A DNA stretch of 64,000 nucleotides, taken from positions 1,922,001-1,986,000 of the forward strand of contig NZ_CP015594.1 in NCBI RefSeq assembly GCF_001647675.1, in the 5' to 3' direction. Every line of letters begins with the position of its first letter. Within the stretch, counting starts at the first letter, position 1. Below, piece after piece: positions 22,018 to 30,910 of this stretch. The stretch is from Acinetobacter sp. NCu2D-2. Lineage in GTDB: Bacteria; Pseudomonadota; Gammaproteobacteria; Pseudomonadales; Moraxellaceae. Made by a program: the position numbers and the translations under genes. The notes under the pieces were generated by a model. The model saw only the letters and a program-made list of their open reading frames with translations. It searched no databases and was not told the DNA's origin.

Positions 22018-23667
22018 TTATTCTTTATGACCAATCATCTTGTGTTTATTTTTCTTGTGATAACGCTCCGCAGGCCATGTCATGGTGAAACGAGCCCCGC
22101 CCAATTCTGGACTTTGATCGACATGAATTTTGCCACCAAACCAGAACGCAATACGACTCACAATCGATAAACCTAGGCCATACCCACCCGATGCACGGGT
22201 ACGACTGTCATCTAAACGAGCAAAGGCTTCAAAAATACGCTGGCGATCTTCTTCTGGAATACCAGGACCATCATCTTCTACCGACACATAAGCCTGTCCG
22301 TTTTCATCTAGCCCCCCGCTAATCAAAATACGCTCATCACAATAACGAACTGCATTCCCTACCAAGTTCTGAACCACACGATGTAAATAGCGACGTTCCG
22401 CTTCCACCGTTAATTCATCAGGCATTGGCAACAGTTCAATCTGTTTTTGAGTTTTTAGCGCTTCTGTTTCAATCACGACTTGATCAAGCACTTCAAACAA
22501 TCTGATTTTTTCAAAATCGAGTGATGGTGTGCCCTGCTCCAGCTTCGCATAGGTCATGATTTCATCAATCAAAGTATTCAGTGCTTCAATATCTTTATCG
22601 ATTTGCTCCATTTGCTGTAGACGATATTCATAGTCATCTTCATCGGCGAGCATTTCCATGGCAAAACGAATCCGAGCAACAGGTGTGCGCAGCTCATGCG
22701 AGACCGCACGCATCAACTCACGCTGTGACTCTATCAAACGCTGGATGTGATCCGACATATTGTTATAGCTTGATGCCAGCAATGCCATTTCATCTTTACC
22801 ATCAATCTCAAGACGCATCGACATATTACCCGACTTCATCTTGTTTAAAGCATAGCTCACTTCGCGCAGCTTGCGCTGTAAAGGAAGCAATAGACCATAG
22901 ACACCCAAACTTAAAACAAACAGACTGAGTAAGGTAATCCCTGCTGCCAACTGGAATGGCATCCAGTTAAAGAGTGGCACAGGCCCCATGACCAAGACTT
23001 CAGAGGTTGAGCCTGGCATTGGAGAAACAATAGAAATAGTTGTACCGCGAATAGACGCACTGTCACGATACAAAATAATGCTGTGATCTAAACGTAAACG
23101 TCCGATTTGTTCAGAATCCAGCGGTAAGTTCTGAACATTTTGAATTCCAATCGGATATGAGAAATATTCTTGAATCTTTTTAAGATATTCTTTTTCTTGA
23201 CCCGGATAATAAACCAAATAATCCAAAATAAAGACCGGCAAAGCCTTCATCTGGCGTTCAGTGATATTATCGGCTTTTATATAAAGGTAATGACTGTCAT
23301 CATCTTTTAGACCAATGACCACATAAGCCACACTAGTCTGTGCATCCCAACGCACCACCGCACGACGTTCTTCAATACGACGTTTTTCGGTACGTGTTAG
23401 CTCTACTTTGGCAGCCTCCACATAATAAATGGGAAGTTCGAGCAAATCGGAAGCATCAGAAATCCAATCTACTTTTTGCTGAGCATTTGGCTGCCGTGCC
23501 ACACCCTCACTAATAATATAAGCGATACCATCGGTCAAAGATTCGCGATACTCTTGCGCACGTTGGTAGTTAATAATTTGTACCAACAGATAGCCGAACA
23601 AAGCGACCAGCATAACAAGAATGACGAGTCCCGCATAAATGCGCAAAAATATACTGTGTTTAAACAC
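22018..23667 (-). CDS. bfmS: Sensor histidine kinase BfmS
   Basis: A 549-residue membrane sensor kinase matching Acinetobacter BfmS in length and order. TM1 is at about residues 9-31, a periplasmic sensor domain spans 32-235, and TM2 is at 240-262, followed by a HAMP linker. The HisKA domain carries the phospho-acceptor H324 (AVSHELRTP). The ATPase domain has the N box (NLVGNAVRYC), G1 (VEDDGPGIP) and G2 (GYGLGLSIV). It lies 56 bases after bfmR. In A. baumannii this pair controls envelope structure, Csu pili, biofilm formation and antibiotic tolerance; here that is by homology. The stimulus is not visible. Confidence 0.93.
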   Translation of the reverse strand: MFKHSIFLRIYAGLVILVMLVALFGYLLVQIINYQRAQEYRESLTDGIAYIISEGVARQPNAQQKVDWISDASDLLELPIYYVEAAKVELTRTEKRRIEERRAVVRWDAQTSVAYVVIGLKDDDSHYLYIKADNITERQMKALPVFILDYLVYYPGQEKEYLKKIQEYFSYPIGIQNVQNLPLDSEQIGRLRLDHSIILYRDSASIRGTTISIVSPMPGSTSEVLVMGPVPLFNWMPFQLAAGITLLSLFVLSLGVYGLLLPLQRKLREVSYALNKMKSGNMSMRLEIDGKDEMALLASSYNNMSDHIQRLIESQRELMRAVSHELRTPVARIRFAMEMLADEDDYEYRLQQMEQIDKDIEALNTLIDEIMTYAKLEQGTPSLDFEKIRLFEVLDQVVIETEALKTQKQIELLPMPDELTVEAERRYLHRVVQNLVGNAVRYCDERILISGGLDENGQAYVSVEDDGPGIPEEDRQRIFEAFARLDDSRTRASGGYGLGLSIVSRIAFWFGGKIHVDQSPELGGARFTMTWPAERYHKKNKHKMIGHKE

Positions 23668-23723
23668 CTAAAGTTTTACCCGCTTTATATTTGCAAGAAC
23701 GCAACTGAAAAGACGGTATGATT

Positions 23724-24440
23724 CTACATACCGTTAGTTTCTTTCACAAATAAATAACCTTTACTGCGTACTGTTTTAATACGTTTCGGGTTTTCAGGAT
23801 CATCACCAATTTTTGGACGAATACGTGAGATACGCACGTCAATCGAACGGTCTTGACCATCATATTCAATACCACGCAGACGTTCGAAAATATCTTCACG
23901 AGATAAAATACGACCTGCATTTGAAGCCAATAACCATAAAAGGTCATATTCAGCGCTGGTAAAGTCGACCAATTCATTGTTCAGTGTCACTGAGCGACCA
24001 CCGTTATCAATCACAAGGTCATCAAACTCAATGCGTTGAGCAACTTCATCTTCAGCCACTTTATCTGTACGACGTAACAAAGCACGGATACGCGCTAACA
24101 GCACACGTGGCTGTACAGGTTTAGCGACATAGTCATCTGCACCCATTTCAAGACCAAGTACCTGATCCATGTCTTCAGTACGTGCAGTCAACATTAAAAT
24201 AGGTTGATGATAATGTGGACGAACTTCACGACAAATTGTTAAACCATCTGCCCCTGGTAACATTACATCTAGAACGACCAAATCTGGTTGTTCTGCAATA
24301 ATCCGACGAATGGCACGGTTACCATCCGGCTCAACCCCGACTTCAAGTCCATTACGAATTAAATATTCTTGGGTTAAACGAGCAAGACGCTCATCATCTT
24401 CAACAATTAAAATCTTGGGTAACTTTTCTTCTTGACTCAT
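23724..24440 (-). CDS. bfmR: OmpR-family response regulator BfmR
   Basis: A 238-residue response regulator. The receiver domain (about 9-122) has acidic-pocket residues E14-D15-D16 (IVEDDE), phospho-acceptor D58 (VVLDVMLPG) and K108 (VAKPVQP). The C-terminal winged-helix DNA-binding domain (about 140-235) ends with the RSKGYLF motif. The sequence follows A. baumannii BfmR almost residue for residue from memory. BfmR is known to autoregulate its promoter; a palindrome at 24520-24534 lies 80 bases upstream of the start. Confidence 0.95.
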   Translation of the reverse strand: MSQEEKLPKILIVEDDERLARLTQEYLIRNGLEVGVEPDGNRAIRRIIAEQPDLVVLDVMLPGADGLTICREVRPHYHQPILMLTARTEDMDQVLGLEMGADDYVAKPVQPRVLLARIRALLRRTDKVAEDEVAQRIEFDDLVIDNGGRSVTLNNELVDFTSAEYDLLWLLASNAGRILSREDIFERLRGIEYDGQDRSIDVRISRIRPKIGDDPENPKRIKTVRSKGYLFVKETNGM

Positions 24441-24519
24441 GTATATAGCCCCTTTATTAATCGGACGTATCCTTTAGAAATCCAATAGATACGTTTCATA
24501 TAATGTGCAATATACACAC

Positions 24520-24534
24520 GTTTACATTGTAAAC
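24520..24534. promoter_or_regulatory. Palindrome upstream of bfmR
   Basis: GTTTAC-ATT-GTAAAC is a 6-bp perfect inverted repeat with a 3-bp spacer, in the shared upstream region of bfmR and nrdA and closer to bfmR. It could be a transcription factor site. Assigning it to BfmR itself would be a guess. Confidence 0.4.
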
Positions 24535-24707
24535 AAGATAGCGTTCACCAAACTGATACATCAATATCGTATTTTGTAATATTTTCTTGCAGATTTTAAA
24601 TTAGGTGTTGTTTCTTTCAACAATACTTCTTTACAGCCATGTTAATGCTGTATACCTCCTGCATAAATTCTGTCTATTTAAATTGTGACATTGTTAACTG
24701 TTTATAG

Positions 24708-24716
24708 TTATCCACA
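24708..24716 (+). promoter_or_regulatory. DnaA-box-like site upstream of nrdA
   Basis: TTATCCACA is an exact match to the consensus DnaA box and lies about 300 bases before nrdA. In E. coli, DnaA boxes upstream of nrdAB couple reductase expression to replication. A single box by chance is possible in AT-rich DNA. Confidence 0.5.
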
Positions 24717-24874
24717 ATGTTATCTATAAGCACTTTTCTCCAGCTTTGTTATGCTAGACCTTGCCGAATAAGGCTTGTAAGAAAATGACAAAAATACGGA
24801 TTTTTTTGAGATGGATTCTCAAGTGCTTTCACTGAAATATTTATTAAAATGTCAATATTGATCTACCCTAAATT

Positions 24875-24890
24875 TTCCCGTATCTTGTGT
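24875..24890 (+). promoter_or_regulatory. Candidate NrdR box 1 (nrdA)
   Basis: TTCCCGTATCTTGTGT matches the NrdR consensus ACACWATATATWGTGT at 10 of 16 positions, with the right half intact. It is 32 bases (three helical turns) upstream of a better box, the usual arrangement of NrdR operator pairs. Confidence 0.5.
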
Positions 24891-24906
24891 CCAATTAATT
24901 TATAAA

Positions 24907-24922
24907 CCACTAGGTCTTGTGT
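24907..24922 (+). promoter_or_regulatory. Candidate NrdR box 2 (nrdA)
   Basis: CCACTAGGTCTTGTGT matches the NrdR consensus at 12 of 16 positions and lies 87 bases before the nrdA start. Paired at 32-bp spacing with the box at 24875, it supports repression of nrdA by NrdR. Confidence 0.6.
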
Positions 24923-25008
24923 TTATTCCTCAAACACTGTGGCACACTTTTTGCCCAGTTCAAATGGTCCATAAACATAAAAATAGATGACAATGGAGCT
25001 ATGCTAAC

Positions 25009-27846
25009 ATGAGCGTAATCACTTCAACTCCGGGTCAACTCCAGGTGATCAAACGCACCGGTGATGTTGCCGCTTTTGATGCAGAAAAAATTTCTGTCGC
25101 AATTGGTAAGGCTTTTTTGGCTGTTGAAGGTCAACAAAGTGCAGATTCAAGTCGTATTCACGATCGTATCGAGCAATTGACAGAAATGGTCATGAATACT
25201 TTTAAACGTCGCTTACCATCTGGCGGTACGATTCACATTGAAGAAATTCAAGACCAAGTTGAACTTGCACTTATGCGTACTGGCGAGCAAAAAGTTGCGC
25301 GTGCCTATGTCATCTATCGCGAACAACGCTCTGAAGCTCGTAAACAGTTAGGTGCGAACCACCACCCTACACTGCAAATTACAGATGCTGAAGGCAAACT
25401 TAAGCCTTTAGATCTAAGCGCGCTTACAGCTCATGTTGCAAAAGCTGCTGAAGGCCTTGAAGGTATTGACGTTCAAGCCATTGTTGATGAAACAGTGAAG
25501 AACCTTTACAACGGCGTAAAAGAGGCTGACATCTCAACTACAATGATGATGGCAACGCGTACTCGTATTGAACAAGAGCCAAACTACACTTATGTGACTG
25601 CACGTCTTTTACGTGACAACTTAGTGGCAACAGGTCTTGAGTTCTTAGGTTTACCTGCAGATACAAACGAAGGTGATGCTTTAGAAACTTTCCTTAAGAA
25701 AGGTATCGAGCTTGATCTTCTATCTCCAGAACTTCTTAATTTTGACCTTGCAAAATTGGCTGCTGCGATTCAACCAGAACGCTCTAACCAATTTACTTAC
25801 CTAGGTCTACAAACATTATTCGACCGTTACTTCATCCACTCAGATGGCGTACGTTTCGAACTTCCACAACTATTCTTCATGCGTGTTTCAATGGGTCTTT
25901 CATTGAACGAAGAAAATCGTGAAGAACGTGCAATCGAATTCTACAACTTGTTGTCTAGCTTCGATTACATGGCGTCTACACCAACCCTGTTTAACTCTGG
26001 TACTTTACGTCCACAGTTATCAAGCTGCTACTTAACGACTATTGATGATGACTTGTATGACATTTATGGCGCAATGCGTGATAACGCAATGTTGTCTAAA
26101 TGGGCAGGTGGTTTAGGTAACGACTGGACTCCAGTTCGTGCGCTTAACTCGTACATCAAAGGCACTAACGGTAAATCTCAAGGTGTTGTTCCGTTCCTTA
26201 AAGTAGCGAACGATACTGCAGTTGCAGTGAACCAAGGTGGTAAGCGTAAAGGTGCAGTATGTGCATATCTTGAAACTTGGCACTTGGACATCGAAGAATT
26301 CCTAGAGCTTCGTAAGAACACAGGTGATGACCGTCGTCGTACACATGACATGAACACAGCGAACTGGGTTCCTGATTTATTCATGCAACGTGTATTTGAA
26401 GATGCTGAATGGACACTGTTCACGCCTTCTGAAACACCGGATCTTCACGACTTAACAGGTGCTGAATTCGCTGAGCGTTATGCTTACTACGAAAGCATCG
26501 CCAAAGAAACAGACATGCTTCATAAGAAAGTTCGTGCGAAAGACTTATGGCGCAAAATGTTATCTATGCTGTTTGAAACAGGTCACCCTTGGATCACATT
26601 CAAAGACGTTTGTAACTTACGTTCACCGCAACAACACGTTGGTGTAGTTCACTCATCTAACTTGTGTACAGAAATTACGTTGAACACAAGCAAAGACGAA
26701 ATCGCGGTATGTAACTTAGGTTCAATCAACCTTGTACAACACGTAAAAGGTGGCGTTCTTGATCGTGAAAAACTAGCCCGTACAGTAAAAACTGCTGTTC
26801 GTATGCTCGACAACGTGATTGACATCAACTACTACGCTGTTCCACAAGCGCGTAACTCAAACTTGAAACACCGCCCTGTGGGTATGGGTATCATGGGCTT
26901 CCAAGATGCATTGTATGAAATGAATCTTGCCTATGGTTCTGATGCTGCGGTTGAGTTTGCTGATGAATCAATGGAAGTGATTTCTTACTACGCCATTCAA
27001 ACTTCAAGTGATCTTGCGGTTGAACGTGGTACGTATGAAACTTTCAAAGGTTCACTATGGGATCAAGGCATCTTGCCAATCGATTCTTTAGACATCGTAG
27101 CGAAATCTCGTCCAGAACGTATGTTTGAAGTGGATCGTACTCAACGTTTGGATTGGGACACTTTACGTGCCAAAGTTCAAAAAGACGGTATGCGTAACTC
27201 AAACGTCATGGCGATTGCACCAACTGCAACGATTTCAAACATTTGTGGCGTGTCTCAATCAATTGAGCCTACATTCCAGAACTTGTACGTAAAATCGAAC
27301 TTGTCTGGTGAATTCACAGTGATTAACCCGTACTTAGTACGTGCACTTAAAGATCGCGGTCTTTGGGATGCAGTGATGGTGAATGACTTGAAACACTTCG
27401 AAGGTTCAGTACAAAAAATTGCACGTATTCCTGAAGAGCTTAAAGCGATCTTCGCAACTGCGTTTGAAGTTGAAACTCGCTGGATCGTGGATGCTGCGTC
27501 ACGTCGTCAAAAATGGATTGATCAAGCACAGTCGCTTAACCTTTACATCTCTGGTGCAAATGGTAAGAAACTTGACATCACTTATAAGATGGCTTGGTTA
27601 CGTGGTCTTAAGACAACGTATTACCTTCGTGCATTGGGTGCAACGTCTGCTGAGAAGTCAACAATCAATACTGGTGCATTAAACGCAGTTAAACCAACAA
27701 CTGTTGCCGCTCCAGTTGCTGCTGTAGCACCTGTGGTTGAAGAGAAAAAACCTGAAGCACCTGCAGAGGAAGAAGGTTTCACTCAAGCAGCACCAGTGCC
27801 AATGGCATGTTCAATTGACAACCCTGATTGTGAAGCTTGCCAGTAA
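25009..27846 (+). CDS. nrdA: Class Ia ribonucleoside-diphosphate reductase, alpha subunit
   Basis: This 945-residue catalytic subunit reduces NDPs to dNDPs. An N-terminal ATP-cone (about residues 10-110) gives dATP/ATP activity control. The active-site cysteine is C340 (LSSCYLTT), and the substrate-binding triad N551, C553, E555 is in NLCTEITLN. The C-terminal shuttle pair is in CEACQ at the very end, after a Pro/Ala/Glu-rich flexible linker (about 900-930). GGAG lies 10 bases before the ATG. It is longer than E. coli NrdA (761), as for the Pseudomonas/Acinetobacter type. nrdB follows after 500 bases containing a repeat and a tiny membrane protein gene. Confidence 0.96.
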   Translation: MSVITSTPGQLQVIKRTGDVAAFDAEKISVAIGKAFLAVEGQQSADSSRIHDRIEQLTEMVMNTFKRRLPSGGTIHIEEIQDQVELALMRTGEQKVARAYVIYREQRSEARKQLGANHHPTLQITDAEGKLKPLDLSALTAHVAKAAEGLEGIDVQAIVDETVKNLYNGVKEADISTTMMMATRTRIEQEPNYTYVTARLLRDNLVATGLEFLGLPADTNEGDALETFLKKGIELDLLSPELLNFDLAKLAAAIQPERSNQFTYLGLQTLFDRYFIHSDGVRFELPQLFFMRVSMGLSLNEENREERAIEFYNLLSSFDYMASTPTLFNSGTLRPQLSSCYLTTIDDDLYDIYGAMRDNAMLSKWAGGLGNDWTPVRALNSYIKGTNGKSQGVVPFLKVANDTAVAVNQGGKRKGAVCAYLETWHLDIEEFLELRKNTGDDRRRTHDMNTANWVPDLFMQRVFEDAEWTLFTPSETPDLHDLTGAEFAERYAYYESIAKETDMLHKKVRAKDLWRKMLSMLFETGHPWITFKDVCNLRSPQQHVGVVHSSNLCTEITLNTSKDEIAVCNLGSINLVQHVKGGVLDREKLARTVKTAVRMLDNVIDINYYAVPQARNSNLKHRPVGMGIMGFQDALYEMNLAYGSDAAVEFADESMEVISYYAIQTSSDLAVERGTYETFKGSLWDQGILPIDSLDIVAKSRPERMFEVDRTQRLDWDTLRAKVQKDGMRNSNVMAIAPTATISNICGVSQSIEPTFQNLYVKSNLSGEFTVINPYLVRALKDRGLWDAVMVNDLKHFEGSVQKIARIPEELKAIFATAFEVETRWIVDAASRRQKWIDQAQSLNLYISGANGKKLDITYKMAWLRGLKTTYYLRALGATSAEKSTINTGALNAVKPTTVAAPVAAVAPVVEEKKPEAPAEEEGFTQAAPVPMACSIDNPDCEACQ

Positions 27847-27857
27847 TTGGTGAGTTT

Positions 27858-27960
27858 TAAATCCTCCCCAGCCCTCCTTTAATAAAGGAGGGAGTTCACA
27901 GCCCCAAAATCTGAGATGTGAGAGTCCCTCTTTTTTAAAGAGGGATTTAGGGAGATTAAA
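27858..27960. repeat. Interspersed GGAGGG-type intergenic repeat, copy 2
   Basis: The segment contains CCCTCCTTTAATAAAGGAGG (a nearly perfect palindrome) followed by a spacer and CCCTCTTTTTTAAAGAGGG, a second palindrome, ending in TTTAGGGAGATT. Copy 3 at 61475-61544 has the same two palindromes in the same order. It lies in the nrdA-nrdB interval. Confidence 0.7.
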
Positions 27961-27980
27961 AAATAAATAAAGGAAACCAC

Positions 27981-28115
27981 ATGGAACCCATGACCCCAAA
28001 CTATATGTTAGGACTTGCAGCCCTTGTGATTTCCTTTGCTGTTTTGTTTTATGTCCCTGCTGTGTATTTTTGGCTAAAAGCGAGAAATAAACATAAACAC
28101 AATCAAAAAAAGTAG
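27981..28115 (+). CDS. 44-residue single-pass membrane protein between nrdA and nrdB
   Basis: The ATG at 27981 follows an AAAGGAAA ribosome site by 5 bases. The frame codes for 44 residues: a short N-terminus (MEPMTPNYM), a hydrophobic helix (about residues 10-33, LGLAALVISFAVLFYVPAVY then FWL) and a basic tail (KARNKHKHNQKK). The positive-inside rule predicts the tail in the cytoplasm. The good ribosome site, hydrophobic helix and basic tail argue for a real gene. Function unknown; any link to ribonucleotide reductase is by position only. Confidence 0.65.
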   Translation: MEPMTPNYMLGLAALVISFAVLFYVPAVYFWLKARNKHKHNQKK

Positions 28116-28251
28116 TTTTTAAAACACGAATTACTTCTTTTGATTATGTGAAAGCATGATCAAACATAAATAAAAATCAGGAGAGCTGGTTTACCAACTT
28201 TCCAATTGACTAAATTTTGTTAAACATTTTAAAGGAATAGGAACCCCCACG

Positions 28252-28274
28252 CATTTCATTCACCGGATGAAATG
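28252..28274 (+). other. Inverted repeat in the nrdB leader
   Basis: CATTTCAT and ATGAAATG form an 8-bp perfect stem with a 7-base loop (TCACCGG), about 80 bases before the nrdB start. It is followed by GTTTTG but has no long T-run. It might be an attenuator, an RNA processing site or a weak terminator for the small upstream gene. Confidence 0.35.
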
Positions 28275-28352
28275 GTTTTGAAACGACGACAGGTTTATAA
28301 TACTTGTCTCCTTTTCAAATGGGGTTCACCTTTTATACTTAAGGAGAATCCC

Positions 28353-29636
28353 ATGTCTATCCTAAGTTGGGACGATTTCGAAGATGATTCGCAAAAATCG
28401 GCTGCACCTGAACACCAGTCTGCGCCCGTCGAACCGCAAAAAGCGGCTAATCCACAAGTGGTATCTCATGCACGCGACGAATCGCCGCGTGTGGCAGCTG
28501 CACAACCCGCTCGAACCGCTAAAACATACGCAACAGATTCAACCGATCCGTTGGCAAGAGCATCTAACGCCTTAGAAAACTTAGACGTTGCACCTGGTCT
28601 TGAAGAACTTGAGATGGGTGCACAGCGTGTTCAAGTTGACGACAAAGCAATGATTAACTGTCGTGCTGACTTGAACCAGCTTGTTCCATTCAAATATGAA
28701 TGGGCTTGGCAAAAATATCTAGACGGTTGTGCTAACCACTGGATGCCTCAAGAAGTCAACATGAACCACGATATCGCATTGTGGAAATCTGAAGACGGCT
28801 TAACTGAAGATGAACGTACGATCGTGATGCGTTCTCTTGGTTTCTTCTCTACTGCCGATTCATTGGTTGCAAACAACTTGGTATTAGCAATTTACCGTCA
28901 CATTACTAACCCAGAATGCCGTCAGTACATCTTACGTCAGTCTTTTGAAGAAGCGATTCACACGCACGCTTACCAATACTGTATCGAATCTTTAGGTATG
29001 GATGAAGGCGAAGTCTTCAACATGTACCGTGAAATTCCATCAGTTGCACGTAAAGCAGCATGGGGCTTGAAATATACTCAATCTCTCAGTGATCCTAACT
29101 TCAAAACGGGTACACCTGAAAACGACCAAATCTTGCTTCGCAACTTGATCGCATTCTACTGTGTACTTGAAGGGATCTTCTTCTACTGTGGTTTCTCACA
29201 AATCTTGTCAATGGGTCGTCGTAACAAGATGAATGGTGTTGCCGAGCAATTCCAATACATCTTACGTGATGAATCAATGCACTTGAACTTTGGCATCGAC
29301 ATGATTAACCAAATCAAGATCGAGAACCCACACTTGTGGACTGCTGAATTCCAAGAAGAAATCGTACAAATGATTCTTGAAGGTACGATGCTTGAAATCG
29401 AATACGCGCGTGACACAATGCCACGTGGTGTACTCGGTATGAATGCTGGCATGATGGAAGAATACTTGAAGTTCATCTGTAACCGTCGTTTAAGCCAATT
29501 GGGCCTACCTGAACAATTCGTTGGTGTGAATAACCCATTCCAATGGATGTCTGAAATGATGGACTTACGTAAAGAGAAGAACTTCTTCGAAACTCGCGTA
29601 ACTGACTACCAAACTGGTGGTGCGTTAAGCTGGTAA
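28353..29636 (+). CDS. nrdB: Class Ia ribonucleoside-diphosphate reductase, beta subunit
   Basis: A 427-residue diiron-tyrosyl radical subunit starting [11 protein letters not shown], chosen because AAGGAG lies 6 bases before the ATG; the in-frame extension upstream starts in non-coding leader. The metal-site motifs are ST-A-D in helix 1 ([12 protein letters not shown]), E200 and H203 (EEAIHTH), E in EGIFFYCGF and E/H in [10 protein letters not shown]. The radical tyrosine is Y207 (EAIHTHAY). An extra N-terminal extension (about 85 residues, Pro/Ala/Gln-rich, low complexity) precedes the catalytic domain. It partners with NrdA encoded upstream. Confidence 0.95.
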   Translation: MSILSWDDFEDDSQKSAAPEHQSAPVEPQKAANPQVVSHARDESPRVAAAQPARTAKTYATDSTDPLARASNALENLDVAPGLEELEMGAQRVQVDDKAMINCRADLNQLVPFKYEWAWQKYLDGCANHWMPQEVNMNHDIALWKSEDGLTEDERTIVMRSLGFFSTADSLVANNLVLAIYRHITNPECRQYILRQSFEEAIHTHAYQYCIESLGMDEGEVFNMYREIPSVARKAAWGLKYTQSLSDPNFKTGTPENDQILLRNLIAFYCVLEGIFFYCGFSQILSMGRRNKMNGVAEQFQYILRDESMHLNFGIDMINQIKIENPHLWTAEFQEEIVQMILEGTMLEIEYARDTMPRGVLGMNAGMMEEYLKFICNRRLSQLGLPEQFVGVNNPFQWMSEMMDLRKEKNFFETRVTDYQTGGALSW

Positions 29637-29649
29637 TAGAAAGATTCAA

Positions 29650-29680
29650 AAAAATCCCGTCTTAATGGCGGGATTTTTTA
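29650..29680 (+). terminator. Terminator of nrdB
   Basis: The hairpin AAAAAAATCCCG TCTTAATG CGGGATTTTTTA follows the nrdB stop codon at 29636. Confidence 0.9.
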
Positions 29681-29752
29681 TTTGATAAGAAATATTTAAA
29701 TTCAAATAAATATAGCTATAATCAAATTAAAATCAAAAACTTAAATATTAGA

Positions 29753-30229
29753 ATGACAAATAATACGCTTCAGCAAAAGCTACAAGAATTTCCAAAGGCC
29801 GTATGGGTGCAGATGTATCGTGATCGTATACAACTGTTAAATCACCAAGGACAGGTAGAACATACAATTTTACCCATTCAGAAATATGATCATCCCCGAA
29901 CAATTATTGCGAATTTCGAAGCCGCTGAAATGACATTGAAGCAGTTAATCAAAATGAAAAAATTACCATGGTATGACCCAAGCTATATCCTGTTTTTACA
30001 AGTAAAAGAAGAATTTGAAGATGGAATTACCTTTGTAGAGAATCGAGCGTTACGTGAGCTTGGCTACAATGCAGGTGCTAGAAATGTTCTTATTTTTGAT
30101 CATCAAGGGCAATGGTTAAATACCGAAAAACAGCCGAAACGGTCCGCTTTTATTAACCCTGTTTATAGTAATGTGATTTTAATCATTGTGATTGGCCTGA
30201 TTCTGTTGGCAGCAATATTTCTGAATTAA
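29753..30229 (+). CDS. Tail-anchored protein with an MreB/actin-like segment
   Basis: 158 residues. The middle part, IIANFEAAEMTLKQLIK (residues 51-67) and VENRALRELGYNAGARNV (95-112), follows the pattern of MreB (IADFxVTExMLxxFI and VERRAIRESAxxAGAREV), suggesting a cut-down actin-like fold. The nucleotide phosphate loops of full MreB (about 345 residues) are not complete here. A C-terminal transmembrane helix (about 139-157) would anchor it in the inner membrane with the fold in the cytoplasm. A TATAAT box lies at 29717-29722, but no clear ribosome site is seen. The function is not known; the MreB relation is inferred from pattern alone. The next gene starts 43 bases later and may be co-transcribed. 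Confidence 0.65.
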   Translation: MTNNTLQQKLQEFPKAVWVQMYRDRIQLLNHQGQVEHTILPIQKYDHPRTIIANFEAAEMTLKQLIKMKKLPWYDPSYILFLQVKEEFEDGITFVENRALRELGYNAGARNVLIFDHQGQWLNTEKQPKRSAFINPVYSNVILIIVIGLILLAAIFLN

Positions 30230-30272
30230 GCCCAATTTATTCAATAATAAACCACCTAATAAAAAGTATATT

Positions 30273-30872
30273 ATGCCTAATACAGCTCCTTTATTTAGCG
30301 GTCGCTATCTTCCACTTTCTTGGATGATAGGGATGGGATTTATTGCCATCGTGATGACGCTTTTGCAATTTAAACAAGCGGAATTTACAGATCTTTTTAG
30401 CCTGAAAGATTGGTTCTATGTCCTTTCCACACAACCCATTCATGGCTGGCTGATGACAGCTTTTGTTTTTCTGGTCATCGTATTTGTTGCATGTACCAAA
30501 ATTATTGTGCGTCATGACAGTATCACAATTGAAGCATTTTCAATCTTGTTTTCGACGTTGGCAGAACGACAAAAAATAGAAAAGCTGCAACTATATAGTC
30601 ATGCAAAATCTCAAAGCTGGGCATTTAAATCACTATTTCCTAATAAAGCAATAACATTAGAAGAAGAATGGAAGAAGAGCGTCTTAGGGTTCGTGCTAAA
30701 ACCGGCTTACCGTTCAACACATCAATTAAACCATCTTGAGCTTAGGCAACTATCAACAGCAGATCGTCTACAACTCATACAAGTATTACAGCAATATTGG
30801 GACTTAAACCCAAGGTTAATTTTGGGTATAGATAAATTATCGCAACTGAAGCGAAAGTATAAACTCAGATAA
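30273..30872 (+). CDS. Two-helix membrane protein, possible PH-like cytoplasmic domain
   Basis: 199 residues with two membrane helices (about 14-32 and 57-77) separated by a short loop, then a cytoplasmic domain. The start of that domain (VRHDSITIEAFSILFSTLAE followed by KIEKLQLY) resembles the strand pattern of bacterial PH-like (DUF304-type) domains that follow two helices, but I see no diagnostic residues. It lies 43 bases downstream of the MreB-like gene on the same strand, so the two may form a small operon. Function unknown. Confidence 0.7.
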   Translation: MPNTAPLFSGRYLPLSWMIGMGFIAIVMTLLQFKQAEFTDLFSLKDWFYVLSTQPIHGWLMTAFVFLVIVFVACTKIIVRHDSITIEAFSILFSTLAERQKIEKLQLYSHAKSQSWAFKSLFPNKAITLEEEWKKSVLGFVLKPAYRSTHQLNHLELRQLSTADRLQLIQVLQQYWDLNPRLILGIDKLSQLKRKYKLR

Positions 30873-30910
30873 TTTTTATAATTAAAAGCAAAAGAATAAA
30901 AAAAGATGTC

